From: Aureimonas pseudogalii
GTDB taxonomy: Bacteria; Pseudomonadota; Alphaproteobacteria; Rhizobiales; Rhizobiaceae
NCBI RefSeq assembly: GCF_014196835.1
Contig: NZ_JACIEK010000002.1
Coordinates: forward strand, 124,001 to 188,000
Length of the DNA stretch: 64,000 nt
Direction: 5' to 3'
The notes below the pieces were generated by a model. That model was not told the origin of the DNA. It ran no database searches and was given only the letters and a program-made list of their open reading frames with translations. Positions 1 to 10,420 of the stretch are shown one piece after another. Numbering within the stretch: position 1 is the first letter of the stretch; every line of letters begins with the position of its first letter. The position numbers and the translations under genes were made by a program.

Positions 1-63
1 TTCGGGATTGGATTCAGGTCGCAGGAGCGGCAAGATTCACCCGAATGACTGCGAGAAGATGAG

Positions 64-139
<76 letters not shown>

Positions 140-299
140 ATCGCGGCCCGAGGGCTGCGTCTCTGCGGGGCCGTTGGGATCGGCCCCGTTCGTCTGAGCG
201 GCTAGGTAGGCGAATGCGCCGGAGGGCGCAAGCGAAAACTTCGCCGGGCCGCTGCGAAATCCCGCGGGGGATCGCGCGGCGGCCCGGCCGGGTTTCGTC

Positions 300-716
300 T
301 CAGACGTCGTCGTCCTCGTCGCGGCCGCCGCCGATGATGTCGGTCATGTCGTCGTCCTCGTCCTCGTCGTCGGGCAGGAACGTGTCGTCGGCGTCGTCCG
401 CCACGTCGTCGTCCTCGTCCCCGTCGACGCCGGGCAGCTCGGTCTTGGCGCCGGCCTCCTCGTCGTCCTCGACCTCGGTGAGCGACACCGTCTCCTCGTC
501 GGCCTCGACCACCTCGACGACCTCCTCCTCTTCCTCGGCCTCGACCTCGGGGGCGGGCGCGGCGCGCGAGGCGCGGGTCGCCTTCACGGTCTCGAAGAAG
601 GAGAGCGGATAGGACTTGCCGGTGTAGGGCGAGACGATCGGATCCTTGCCGAGGTCGTAGAACTTCTGACCGGTCTCGGGATCGACGCGCTTGGTGCCGA
701 GTTCTTCTTTGGACAT
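300..716 (-). CDS. FYDLN-acid domain protein (TIGR02300 family)
   Basis: This is a 138-residue protein of unknown biochemical role that is conserved in Hyphomicrobiales. The N-terminus carries the family signature FYDLGKDPIVSPYTGKSYP at about residues 19-37. From about residue 58 to the end the chain is almost entirely Glu, Asp and Val, ending in acidic blocks such as DEDEDDD, so the C-terminal half is probably disordered and strongly negative. The start chosen is the ATG at 716 because the family begins MSKEELGTKR; the open frame upstream reads Arg/Pro-rich noise. A modest ribosome-binding site (GAGG) lies about 7 bases before it. It is divergent from aroA, as in related genomes. Confidence 0.9.
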   Translation of the reverse strand: MSKEELGTKRVDPETGQKFYDLGKDPIVSPYTGKSYPLSFFETVKATRASRAAPAPEVEAEEEEEVVEVVEADEETVSLTEVEDDEEAGAKTELPGVDGDEDDDVADDADDTFLPDDEDEDDDMTDIIGGGRDEDDDV

Positions 717-2499
<1,783 letters not shown>

Positions 2500-2533
2500 C
2501 GCCGGCCGGGCGGCATCTACGGGAGGCCCGGCG

Positions 2534-3103
2534 TTGAGCAATCTGGCGGCCGCGCTTCTCGCCCTCGTCTTCTTCGCGCCGCTCGCCTTCGTCTACGGCC
2601 GGCAGGTGGCGGGCGGGCTGCACCGCGCGGCCCGTGCGGCGGGGCTGGCCGACGCGCGGGGGCGTCTGGCGCTCGTCTGGCCGAAGCTCGTCCTGCCGCT
2701 CGTGCTCGGGCCGGCCATGCTCTACCGGCTGGCCGGCGCCTCGCCTTTGGCCGGCGAGACCGCCTCGAGCGGCACGCTGCGCACCGCGCTCTCGCTCCTC
2801 TGGTTCGCCGGCTCGATCGCCGCGATCCTCTTCTTCCTGACGATCCCCTTCGTGCTCGGGCGCCTGTTCGGCGTCGCGGCCGCGCTCGCCGGCGCCTTCG
2901 CGGCGGTGCGCGACGAGCCGCTGCGCTTCGGCACGCGAGAGCGGCGGCGCGACCGGCCGGCCGGCGCGGGTGAGGGCGGTGACGGCGGCATCGCCGGCGG
3001 GGCGACGGGCGTGCGCCGGCACGACGAGCCCGCCGCGCCCGACGGCGATGCCTCAGATGGTGGGGATGGCGGCGGCGGGGATGGCGGCGGCGGCGGCGAC
3101 TGA
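2534..3103 (+). CDS. Hypothetical membrane protein with Gly/Asp-rich tail
   Basis: This 189-residue protein starts at TTG 2534, preceded by a good ribosome-binding site (GGGAGG at 2521-2526). It begins 34 bases after aroA and probably belongs to the same transcript. Residues about 4-22 form a hydrophobic segment, about 50-66 a weaker one, and about 86-125 a long hydrophobic stretch likely to cross the membrane once or twice. The last 60 residues are Arg/Asp/Gly-rich and end in a run of Gly and Asp. I do not recognise a catalytic motif or a named family. Its position between aroA and cmk is its only functional clue. Confidence 0.7.
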   Translation: MSNLAAALLALVFFAPLAFVYGRQVAGGLHRAARAAGLADARGRLALVWPKLVLPLVLGPAMLYRLAGASPLAGETASSGTLRTALSLLWFAGSIAAILFFLTIPFVLGRLFGVAAALAGAFAAVRDEPLRFGTRERRRDRPAGAGEGGDGGIAGGATGVRRHDEPAAPDGDASDGGDGGGGDGGGGGD

Positions 3104-3201
3104 TCCCCTCCGGCGATGGACGCAGCGACGCCCGGCGGCTATCCCTGCCGGCGGCCGCGACCCGGCCGAGCGTCGATGCGCCGAAGCTTGAGGATCCGCC
3201 G

Positions 3202-3852
3202 ATGACACCGCTCCCGATCGCCGCGCCGCTGACCATCGCCATCGACGGCCCGGCGGCCGCCGGCAAGGGCACGCTCGCCAAGCGCCTCGCGGCCCATTAC
3301 GGGCTGCCCTATCTCGACACCGGGCTCCTCTACCGCGCCGTCGGGCGGCTCGCCGACGAGCAGGGCGTCGATCTCGACGATGCCGAGGCCGCCGGCGCGG
3401 TGGCGCGCGCGCTCGATGCCGGCGCCATCGACGAGGCGGCATTGCGCGGTCGCGAGGCCGGCGAGCTCGCCTCGCGCGTCGCCGCCCATCCGCCGGTGCG
3501 CGCCGCGCTCGAGGCCTTCCAGCGCGCCTTTGCGGCCGATCCGCGCGGCGCGGTGCTCGACGGGCGCGACATCGGCACGGTGATCTGTCCGGGCGCGCGG
3601 GTGAAGATCTTCGTCACGGCGTCGGCCGAGGTGCGGGCGCGCCGGCGCACCGACGAGCTCGCCGCCAAGGGCCGCACGGTCGAGTACGAGCGCATCCTCG
3701 CCGAGGTGCGCGAGCGCGACGCGCGCGACGCCGGCCGCGCCGCCGCGCCGCTGAAGCCCGCCGCCGACGCGCGCTTGCTCGACACCAGCGAATTGGATAT
3801 AGAGACGGCGTTCCGGGCCGCTTGCGCGATCGTCGATCAGGCGCCACATTGA
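3202..3852 (+). CDS. cmk: (d)CMP kinase
   Basis: Cytidylate kinase transfers phosphate from ATP to CMP or dCMP in pyrimidine nucleotide synthesis. The 216-residue chain has the P-loop GPAAAGKGTLAKRLA at residues 16-30, the substrate-binding LDTGLLYRAVG just after it, LDGRDIGTVICPGA in the middle and the Arg-rich lid RRRTDELAAKG. Length and motif order are normal for bacterial Cmk. The ATG at 3202 follows a GAGGATCCGCCG ribosome-binding context. It lies between aroA and rpsA, a common arrangement in proteobacteria. Confidence 0.97.
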   Translation: MTPLPIAAPLTIAIDGPAAAGKGTLAKRLAAHYGLPYLDTGLLYRAVGRLADEQGVDLDDAEAAGAVARALDAGAIDEAALRGREAGELASRVAAHPPVRAALEAFQRAFAADPRGAVLDGRDIGTVICPGARVKIFVTASAEVRARRRTDELAAKGRTVEYERILAEVRERDARDAGRAAAPLKPAADARLLDTSELDIETAFRAACAIVDQAPH

Positions 3853-4175
3853 CGGGACGGAATGCCAGATGGCCGTCGTTCTCTCGCCACAGGTGAGCGG
3901 AAGGGCGGCGCAAAGGCGTCTCGATGACCGTTTCGAGAGCGTGATCCGCCACGGCGGTTCGGGCTTTCGCCACGCAGACCAACACCGCCAGAGGCCGGTC
4001 CACCGCGCCAAGACGGACGAGGGTTCGCCAAGCGAGCCGCGCTCCGTGTCCTTCGAGATCCACGAGGCTTTCCCTGGGAAGCGGATCCGGGACGGGACCT
4101 GCCCGCGGCACCCGAAACGCGAACCCGATACGGCGCGACGCTTCCGGCTCCGGCCGGAGGTCCCAAGGAGAACGA
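3853..4175 (+). promoter_or_regulatory. Leader region of rpsA
   Basis: This 323-bp stretch between cmk and rpsA has no convincing gene. A 111-codon open frame here runs on past the rpsA start, is Arg/His/Pro-rich and has no ribosome-binding site worth noting. Promoter sequence and an autogenous control element for ribosomal protein S1 are expected in such a leader, but I could not identify a specific fold by eye. The stretch ends with CCCAAGGAGAACGA, the strong ribosome-binding site of rpsA. Confidence 0.45.
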
Positions 4176-5891
4176 ATGTCCAACGCACAAATGTCGCGCG
4201 ATGATTTCGCGTCGCTTCTCGAAGCCTCCTTCCACGAGCACGATGTCGCCGAAGGCGCCGTGGTCAAGGGAACGGTCGTGGCGATCGAGAAGGACATGGC
4301 CGTCATCGACGCCGGCCTGAAGGTCGAGGGCCGCGTCGCCCTCAAGGAGTTCGGCGGCCGCATCGGCGGCGAGCTGAAGGTCGGCGACATCGTCGAGGTC
4401 TATGTCGAGCGCATCGAGAACGCGCTGGGCGAAGCCGTCCTGTCGCGCGACAAGGCGCGCCGCGAGGAGAGCTGGGTCAAGCTCGAGGTCAAGTTCAACA
4501 ACAACGAAAAGGTTGAGGGCCAGATCTTCAACCAGGTCAAGGGCGGCTTCACGGTCGACCTCGACGGCGCCGTGGCCTTCCTGCCGCGCTCCCAGGTCGA
4601 CATCCGTCCGATCCGCGACGTCGGCCCGTTGATGAACACGCCGCAGCCCTTCCAGATCCTCAAGATGGACAAGCGCCGCGGCAACATCGTCGTCTCGCGC
4701 CGCACCGTCCTCGAAGAGTCGCGCGCCGAGCAGCGCTCCGAGATCGTCCAGAACCTCGAAGAGGGTCAGGTCGTCGAGGGCGTCGTGAAGAACATCACCG
4801 ACTACGGCGCGTTCGTCGACCTCGGCGGCATCGACGGCCTGCTGCACGTCACCGACATGGCCTGGCGCCGCGTCAACCACCCGACCGAGATCCTGCAGAT
4901 CGGCCAGACCGTCAAGGTCCAGATCATCCGCATCAACCAGGACACGCACCGCATCTCGCTCGGCATGAAGCAGCTCGAGGCCGATCCCTGGGAAGGCATC
5001 GGTGTCAAGTACCCGATGGGCGTCAAGGTCTCGGGTCGCGTCACCAACATCACCGACTACGGCGCGTTCGTCGAGCTGGAGCCGGGCATCGAGGGACTCA
5101 TCCACGTCTCCGAGATGTCCTGGACCAAGAAGAACGTTCATCCCGGCAAGATCCTCTCGACCTCGCAGGAAGTCGAAGTGGTCGTGCTCGAGGTCGATCC
5201 GGTCAAGCGCCGCATCTCCCTCGGCCTCAAGCAGACGCTCCAGAACCCCTGGGAAGCGTTCCGCGACATGTTCCCGGTGGGCACGCTCGTCGAGGGCGAG
5301 GTCAAGAACAAGACCGAGTTCGGCCTGTTCATCGGCCTGGAAGGCGACGTGGACGGCATGGTCCATCTCTCCGACCTCGACTGGTCGCGTCCGGGCGAGC
5401 AGGTGATCGAGGAGTACAACAAGGGCGACGTCGTCAAGGCGCAGGTCCTCGACGTCGACGTCGACAAGGAGCGCATCTCGCTCGGCATCAAGCAGGTCGG
5501 CGGCGAATCGCAGGGTTCGGCGGCCGGCACCGCTTCGGCGTCCGAGCCGGGTGAACTGCGCCGCGGCGCGGTCGTCACCTGCGAGGTGACGAGCGTCAAC
5601 GAGGGCGGCATCGAGGTCGCGATCGTCGACACCGAGTACACGTCCTTCATTCGCCGCAACGATCTCGGCCGCGATCGCGACGACCAGCGCCCGGAGAAGT
5701 TCCAGGTCGGTCAGAAGGTCGACGCCCGCGTCACCCAGTTCGACAAGAAGGCGCGTCGCGTCGGCGTGTCGATCAAGGCGATGCAGATCGCCGAAGAGAA
5801 GGAGGCCGTGGCTCAGTACGGCTCGACCGACTCCGGCGCCTCGCTCGGCGACATCCTCGCCGCCGCGATGAAGAACCGCGAAGAGCAGTAA
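4176..5891 (+). CDS. rpsA: 30S ribosomal protein S1
   Basis: S1 binds the small ribosomal subunit and mRNA leaders and helps initiate translation. The 571-residue chain contains six OB-fold S1 repeats. Typical repeat cores are seen as VKNITDYGAFVDLGGIDGLL, TNITDYGAFVELEPGIEGLI and VKNKTEFGLFIGLEGDVDGM, each followed by a RISLGLKQ-type strand. The N-terminus (MSNAQMSRDDFASLLEASF) is the usual rhizobial start. The ATG at 4176 is preceded by AAGGAG at 7-base spacing. Codon use is strongly biased, as expected for high expression. A strong terminator follows at 5952-5982. Confidence 0.98.
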   Translation: MSNAQMSRDDFASLLEASFHEHDVAEGAVVKGTVVAIEKDMAVIDAGLKVEGRVALKEFGGRIGGELKVGDIVEVYVERIENALGEAVLSRDKARREESWVKLEVKFNNNEKVEGQIFNQVKGGFTVDLDGAVAFLPRSQVDIRPIRDVGPLMNTPQPFQILKMDKRRGNIVVSRRTVLEESRAEQRSEIVQNLEEGQVVEGVVKNITDYGAFVDLGGIDGLLHVTDMAWRRVNHPTEILQIGQTVKVQIIRINQDTHRISLGMKQLEADPWEGIGVKYPMGVKVSGRVTNITDYGAFVELEPGIEGLIHVSEMSWTKKNVHPGKILSTSQEVEVVVLEVDPVKRRISLGLKQTLQNPWEAFRDMFPVGTLVEGEVKNKTEFGLFIGLEGDVDGMVHLSDLDWSRPGEQVIEEYNKGDVVKAQVLDVDVDKERISLGIKQVGGESQGSAAGTASASEPGELRRGAVVTCEVTSVNEGGIEVAIVDTEYTSFIRRNDLGRDRDDQRPEKFQVGQKVDARVTQFDKKARRVGVSIKAMQIAEEKEAVAQYGSTDSGASLGDILAAAMKNREEQ

Positions 5892-5951
5892 GCCGCAGCC
5901 GCGGCGCCGCGATCCCGCAAGGGGTCGCCACCGATCTTCGTGACTTGAAGG

Positions 5952-5982
5952 AAACCCGCGGTGTCGCCACCGCGGGTTTTTT
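5952..5982 (+). terminator. Rho-independent terminator of rpsA
   Basis: AAACCCGCGGTG (5952-5963) pairs perfectly with CACCGCGGGTTT (5968-5979) around the loop TCGC, and a run of six T follows from 5977. It lies 60 bases after the rpsA stop. It is one of the two strongest intrinsic terminators in the window. Confidence 0.93.
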
Positions 5983-6568
5983 CGTGCGCCGACTTCGGGT
6001 TGAGCCGAACCAGGATCGAAGGCTGCCCACCGATCTCGCGTCGATCGCGTGGGCGACGTTGCCTGCGGTTCGGCGGCCGCCGATGCCGGCGATCCCACTT
6101 CAGGTAGGGTGGCCTGCGCATTGGCCGGCATCGCCTCCCGGCATCGGTCTCGCGCGCGTTGAGCCTCGCCGCCCCAGCGGCGGCCGTCTCCGAGTATGGA
6201 GGGCGCAGGCTCTGCGAGGGTCGATCGGCTGACGGACGGCTTCGTCCCACGCCATTGGCGTGTGGGCGGCTACGAGATCGAACCCGTCGCATGGTGACGA
6301 ACGTCAAAATTCAGGGTTGTGCCGGACGAGACCGAAGCGCAGGAGTTAAATCGTAATTGAGCATTATCGTCAGAGTGTTGCGTTGCGATAAAAATAAATC
6401 GCGCGGTAGGGTAAAAAGCCGCTTACTCCACCCAAACGGGTGATGCCGGGGCCGTATATCACCCCTATCGTTTCCTAGTCGTCGAAGGACATAGAAATTC
6501 TTGTGTTGCGTGTGTCGGTGACCGAAGCCCGTCTGGGAGCGGTCCTGGGAGAAGGAGGCCCTGGCGCC
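5983..6568. other. Intergenic region after rpsA
   Basis: About 590 bases without a convincing gene. Between 6340 and 6500 the GC content drops visibly (for example GATAAAAATAAATC near 6389), which suggests a promoter for the plus-strand genes that follow. Around 6080-6145 the words GATGCCGG and CCGGCATC recur in both orientations and could form a weak stem. Nothing else is recognised. Confidence 0.4.
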
Positions 6569-6745
6569 ATGATCGAGGACATCGAAGGACTGGGGCGCCC
6601 GCTCCTGCGCGCATTCTTCTGGATGGGGTCCGTGGCCCATCGGATCTACCGTGTGATCGCGTTCGTGCCGGCCGCGTTCGGCTCGGCCAATCGAACCCGC
6701 CCGAACCCGGTCCGCTATCCGCTTTCCGAATCGCCAAGGATCTAG
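6569..6745 (+). CDS. Possible small protein upstream of the LuxR regulator
   Basis: This 58-codon frame starts at ATG 6569 behind an excellent ribosome-binding site (AAGGAGG, 6552-6558) and follows an AT-rich probable promoter. The product begins MIEDIEGLGRPLLRAFFWMG and is moderately hydrophobic and basic, possibly membrane-associated. I recognise no family. The ribosome-binding site is the main reason to list it; conservation would have to be shown. The frame stays open upstream to GTG 6503, but that start has no ribosome-binding site. Confidence 0.4.
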   Translation: MIEDIEGLGRPLLRAFFWMGSVAHRIYRVIAFVPAAFGSANRTRPNPVRYPLSESPRI

Positions 6746-6818
6746 TCTTGCGACGAGACCGACATCCGACGAACGTTGCCGCCGCCATGGCCGTCCATCC
6801 CGCCAAGGCGGGAGCGGG

Positions 6819-7661
6819 ATGCCGATGACCGAACGCCCTTCGACCTGCGAGAGCCCGCTGGCCGAGGCGCATCCGGCCGTCGCCTGGGCGGCACGGCCTC
6901 AAGCGTTGTCGGACGAGACCCCCGCGCAGGGCGGTTCGGACGAGGCGGACCGGCACCTGCCGACGCGGCACGTCGAGCGGCGCGACGCGCGACCGGCTGC
7001 CGACGCCGTCGGCGGACCGGGAGGAGGCCTTCAGTGGCGAGCCCGGCTGGAGGACGTCCAGGCCGAGATCGAGGCGCTTCATCAGGCGTTCGACGCGCTG
7101 GCGACGGCCATCGTGACCGCCACGCCCCGAGGAATGGTGCGCTCGGTCAATCAGTTGGCCTCGCAAATTCTGGCGGCGCGCGACGGGCTGCAACTCGAAG
7201 GCGAGCATCTGCGCGCCTCCCATGCGCCGGATCAGCGGGAACTGGACGCGCTTCTGGCGCTCGCGGCCGAGCCGCCCGGCACCGGACCGGTTCAAAGGCC
7301 CGAGATCCGGCTCCGGCGCCGGTCCGGCGCCCCGCCGCTCATCGTCTCGCTGACCGCCGTTCGCCGAGCGCTGGCCAGCGGCCCGGCGATCGTTTCCGAG
7401 GCCACCGTCGTCCTGAAGCTCGAGCGCATGAGCGTCGCGGCGGTGTCGCCGCCCGATCTGATGACGCAGCGGTTCGGGCTGACGCGGTCGGAATCCGAAC
7501 TCGTCGATCTCCTCCTTCTCGGGCGCAGCCTTCGCGAGGTCGCGCGCGAGCGCGGCGTCTCCTACGAGACCGTCCGCTCCCACATCAAGCACGTGTTCAG
7601 CAAGACGGGCACGCATCGGCAGATCGATCTCGTCAACCTCGCGCGCTCGCTGAAGCCGTGA
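6819..7661 (+). CDS. LuxR-type helix-turn-helix transcriptional regulator
   Basis: The C-terminal 60 residues form a GerE/LuxR DNA-binding domain: LTRSESELVDLLLLG, then SLREVARERGVSYETVRSHI and the closing HVFSKTGTHRQIDLVNLAR. The first 80 residues are low-complexity. The middle (about 85-215) looks like a sensory domain, possibly PAS-like, that I cannot place. There is no receiver aspartate, so it is not a standard response regulator and may sense a ligand. The start ATG 6819 follows GGGAGCGGG; ATG 6825 is an alternative. The next gene is an ExoX/SyrA-like peptide 70 bases downstream, so a role in surface polysaccharide or motility control is possible but inferred only from position. Confidence 0.85.
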   Translation: MPMTERPSTCESPLAEAHPAVAWAARPQALSDETPAQGGSDEADRHLPTRHVERRDARPAADAVGGPGGGLQWRARLEDVQAEIEALHQAFDALATAIVTATPRGMVRSVNQLASQILAARDGLQLEGEHLRASHAPDQRELDALLALAAEPPGTGPVQRPEIRLRRRSGAPPLIVSLTAVRRALASGPAIVSEATVVLKLERMSVAAVSPPDLMTQRFGLTRSESELVDLLLLGRSLREVARERGVSYETVRSHIKHVFSKTGTHRQIDLVNLARSLKP

Positions 7662-7731
7662 GGCCTGGCGCGACCCCGCTCGCGGCGGTGCGTTTCGCTG
7701 CCCCACCCACGCCCCCGACGGGAGATGGCCG

Positions 7732-8004
7732 ATGCATGTTCTGACCTTCGCGGTGTCCATGACCCTCGCCATCGCGACCTTCGCGCTCGTCGCCACGGCG
7801 CTCTGGGGCGGCTCCTGGTTCCTGCTGCTCTATGTCGGCATCGCGCTCGTCGTGCTGCAGGCCGGATACCTCGCGCTCGCCTATCTCGTCATCGGCCGGC
7901 GCCGCGACCGGCCGGCACGCGGCGACCCCGGCGCTCCCGAGCCGACGCGGGACAGGATGGCGATGCGCACGCTTCCGGGCCCGGCCTCCGGCGAGCGGCA
8001 CTGA
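7732..8004 (+). CDS. ExoX/SyrA-like exopolysaccharide production repressor
   Basis: This 90-residue membrane peptide has two hydrophobic segments, about residues 5-24 and 29-53, separated by WGGSW. The pattern of two helices with a TALWGGSWF-type turn and LQAGYLALAYLVI matches the small ExoX/SyrA family, which in rhizobia modulates exopolysaccharide synthesis from the inner membrane. The tail after residue 55 is charged and Pro-rich. The start ATG 7732 follows GGGAGATGGCCG. Family membership is by eye; the regulatory role is known for rhizobial relatives and inferred here. Confidence 0.65.
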   Translation: MHVLTFAVSMTLAIATFALVATALWGGSWFLLLYVGIALVVLQAGYLALAYLVIGRRRDRPARGDPGAPEPTRDRMAMRTLPGPASGERH

Positions 8005-8247
8005 GGTTTCACCGGACGAACCGCAGAGCGAATTCCGTCCGGCTTGGCCGCAGAAAAAGCGATCCGGCACGCGCGAAGGGGTCGGTGACATGCCGCCGTT
8101 AGCCCGGAGGGGCGGGTGGAGACTGCCTGTCGGGCGCTCCCGCGGCAGGGCGCGTCGGACACACCATTCTCGATCGATACGCAGGCGAGGACATATGCTG
8201 CCTCGCGGGAATGTCTCCCGCGACATCGCACGCCGGCCGATCAGACC

Positions 8248-8439
8248 TCAAGCGTCGTCGCGAAGCTCGGGTTTTCCGTTCGCGGGAAGCTTCGGTTCTG
8301 CCGCCGCCGCGGGCTCGTGTGCACCACCTGCGGGTTCCCGCCGACCCGGCGGCGTTCGATGCGGCGGGCCGCTGTTCTGGGCTTCCGCGGGTGATGTCGC
8401 GGCGTCGCTCCGCTTCGTCTCGTTCGCGTCCTGGCTCAT
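8248..8439 (-). CDS. Possible small disordered protein
   Basis: This 63-codon minus-strand frame has a strong ribosome-binding site (GAGGAGG about 7 bases before ATG 8439). The product begins MSQDANETKRSDAATSPAEA and is rich in Ala, Pro, Glu and Arg, so it is hydrophilic and probably unstructured. No family is recognised. The flanks (8005-8247 and 8440-8582) hold nothing else that I can support. The strong ribosome-binding site and the low-charge-bias N-terminus favour a real gene, but proof would need conservation. Confidence 0.45.
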   Translation of the reverse strand: MSQDANETKRSDAATSPAEAQNSGPPHRTPPGRREPAGGAHEPAAAAEPKLPANGKPELRDDA

Positions 8440-8582
8440 TGCGTGTCCTCCTCGACGAAGGCCAACCGCCGGGAGCGCGCCGGGTTCCCGTCGGACAAGG
8501 CGGGAGACGAAGGCGCGCTTGCGGCAGCGCGGCGCGCATGCGAAGGCAGCGCCTTCAACGAGCGCGGCCCGCCGGATGTCCC

Positions 8583-9179
8583 ATGGATGAACTTCCCCGT
8601 TTCACCGCCATTCCCCGCGGCAAGGTCTCGGCGATCGCCACGACGCTCGAGATGCGCACACGGCCCGCGCTGCGCCCGGAGCCGCAAGGGCTTCCCGGCG
8701 CGGTGGTGGATCTCGGTGCGGTCTTGCCCCCAGCCTATCTGGCGCTCTACCGCCGGGTCGGCGCCGACCATCTCTGGTTCTCGCGCCTCTACATGGACGA
8801 GGCCGAGCTCGGCGCGCTTCTGGCGCGCGAGACCACCGCGCTCTTCGCCTACCGGGTGGCGGGCGAGGATCTCGGCCTGCTCGAAATGGATTTCAGCGAA
8901 GCCGGCGTCTGCGAGATCAAGTATTTCGGCGTCGCGGCGGCCCTGCAGGGCACGGGTGCCGCGCGCCGGCTGATGAACCACGCCGTGCGCACCGCCTTCG
9001 ATCGCGGCGTCGGGCGCCTGTGGCTCCACACCAACACGCTGGATCACCCGAAGGCGCTGGATTTCTACCGCCGCACCGGCTTCGCGGCGATCGCGCAGGA
9101 GATCGAGATCGCCGACGACCCGCGACTTCGCGGCGTGCTGCCGCGCGAGGCCGCGCCGCAGGTGCCGATCTTCGAATAG
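8583..9179 (+). CDS. GNAT family N-acetyltransferase
   Basis: This 198-residue acetyltransferase should move an acetyl group from acetyl-CoA to an unknown amine. The acetyl-CoA-binding turn is visible as LQGTGAARRLM at about residues 120-130, preceded by the beta-strand EIKYFGVA and followed by LWLHTNTLDHPKALDFYRRTGF, a typical GNAT motif A/B block. The start ATG 8583 (MDELPRFTAIPRG) was chosen because the open frame upstream has low-complexity sequence and the family starts near here; the ribosome-binding site is weak. It stands alone on the plus strand. Confidence 0.88.
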   Translation: MDELPRFTAIPRGKVSAIATTLEMRTRPALRPEPQGLPGAVVDLGAVLPPAYLALYRRVGADHLWFSRLYMDEAELGALLARETTALFAYRVAGEDLGLLEMDFSEAGVCEIKYFGVAAALQGTGAARRLMNHAVRTAFDRGVGRLWLHTNTLDHPKALDFYRRTGFAAIAQEIEIADDPRLRGVLPREAAPQVPIFE

Positions 9180-9230
9180 CGCGCGACGCACTCCCGCCCC
9201 CCCGGATGGAGCGCGTCGGCTCGCCGGCCC

Positions 9231-9569
9231 TCAGTGCGGCGCGGCGGCGCCGACCTCGTAGGTTGCGAAGAGCGCACCCGGCGTCGAGGCCATCGCCATC
9301 GCATAGCGCGTGCGCACCATCTCGACATTCACCGGCGTCGCGCGGAGATCGGCCACCGCCCGGTCGAAGCCGCCGCGCCCGTCGCGGCTGGCGACGCCGG
9401 CATTCATGATGCCCGTGGCGTAGGCTTGCGCCGCCTCGCCGCCGAGGCCGAGATGGCCGGCGGCCCAGAGGCCGACGTCGCGGTCGGCTCGCGCGCGGTC
9501 GCGGAACGAGCGCTCCTCGTGGTGGACGAAGGCGCGCTCGGCGATCTCGTGACGGTCTTCGATGCTCAT
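9231..9569 (-). CDS. DUF1476 protein, ATPase inhibitor subunit zeta type
   Basis: This 112-residue all-helical protein fits the DUF1476 family, whose Paracoccus member is the zeta subunit that inhibits ATP hydrolysis by F1-ATPase. Seen here are an N-terminal amphipathic segment with IEDRHEIAERAFVHHEE, the family block GLWAAGHLGLGGEAAQAYA at about residues 33-51, and the C-terminal helix DLRATPVNVEMVRTRYA. Length is normal. It is monocistronic on the minus strand. Inhibition of the ATP synthase is known for alphaproteobacterial relatives and inferred here. Confidence 0.87.
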   Translation of the reverse strand: MSIEDRHEIAERAFVHHEERSFRDRARADRDVGLWAAGHLGLGGEAAQAYATGIMNAGVASRDGRGGFDRAVADLRATPVNVEMVRTRYAMAMASTPGALFATYEVGAAAPH

Positions 9570-9796
9570 GCCTTCATCCCCTCGATGTCGGACGTCGCGC
9601 GATCATCGCCGCGACCCACGGGAAGAATGGCCCGGGAGGCATGGAGGGAGCGTTCGAGGATTCGCTCCAATTGAAGACAAGTCGAAGAAGATGTGAATGA
9701 AACGTTGCGAACGGGCCACCCGACCGGCGATATCCCGACCCGTTCGCGTGATCCTGCGACACGAACGGGTGATTGCGCGAGCGGCCCGGCGAAGGC

Positions 9797-10420
9797 TCAG
9801 CGCGCCACGGAATGGGAGAAGATGTCCTCCTCGTCCCAGCCGAGGAGATCGAGCTTGGCGCGCGTGGGAAGGTAGTCGAACGAGGCGCGGGCGAGATCCA
9901 GGCGCTCCTCGCGCTCCAGGCGCTTCAGAAGCACGCCCATCATGTCGTGGAGATAGAGGACGTCGGAGGCGGCATAATCGAGCTGCGCCGGGGTCAGCGT
10001 CTCCGCCGCCCAGTCCGAGGACTGCTGCTGCTTGGAGAGGTCGACGCCGATCAGCTCCTTGGCGAGATCCTTCAGCCCGTGCCGGTCGGTGTAGGTGCGC
10101 ACCAGCCGCGAGGCGATCTTGGTGCAGAAGATGCCGTCGGTCATCGTGCCGAAGGCATGGAAGAGTGCGGCGATGTCGAAGCGCGCGTAGTGGAAGATCT
10201 TGGTCTTCGAGCGGTCGGCCAGCAGCGCCTGCAGGTTCGGCGCGGCGCGCTGCCCCTTGGCGATCTGCACGATGTCGGCGGTGCCGTCGCCGGGCGAAAG
10301 CTGCACCACGCAGAGCCGGTCGCGCCGCGTGTCGAGCCCCAGCGTCTCGGTGTCGATGGCGACCGAGCCGGTGTAGCGGGCGAGATCGGGCAGATCGCCC
10401 TTGTGGACGCGGATCGTCAT
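9797..10420 (-). CDS. rnd: Ribonuclease D (short DEDDy 3'-5' exonuclease)
   Basis: This 207-residue enzyme removes nucleotides from RNA 3' ends, mainly in tRNA maturation. The DEDDy exonuclease motifs are seen: Exo I AIDTETLGLD near residue 20, Exo II HYARFDIAALFHAFG near the middle and Exo III LDYAASDVLYL (Tyr and Asp four apart) near residue 145. It lacks the C-terminal HRDC domains of the long E. coli type, as is normal for the alphaproteobacterial form. The ATG at 10420 gives the conserved MTIRVHKGDL start; the upstream extension is Pro/Arg-rich noise. It is divergent from the exporter gene at 10718. Confidence 0.92.
   Translation of the reverse strand: MTIRVHKGDLPDLARYTGSVAIDTETLGLDTRRDRLCVVQLSPGDGTADIVQIAKGQRAAPNLQALLADRSKTKIFHYARFDIAALFHAFGTMTDGIFCTKIASRLVRTYTDRHGLKDLAKELIGVDLSKQQQSSDWAAETLTPAQLDYAASDVLYLHDMMGVLLKRLEREERLDLARASFDYLPTRAKLDLLGWDEEDIFSHSVAR

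Noticed and set aside
3869-4204. A 111-codon frame between cmk and rpsA
   Set aside because: It runs into the rpsA start in another frame, is Arg/His/Pro-rich and has no ribosome-binding site.
3837-6131. A 764-codon minus-strand frame across rpsA
   Set aside because: Antisense to rpsA, Asp/Leu/Arg-biased and without any recognisable domain.
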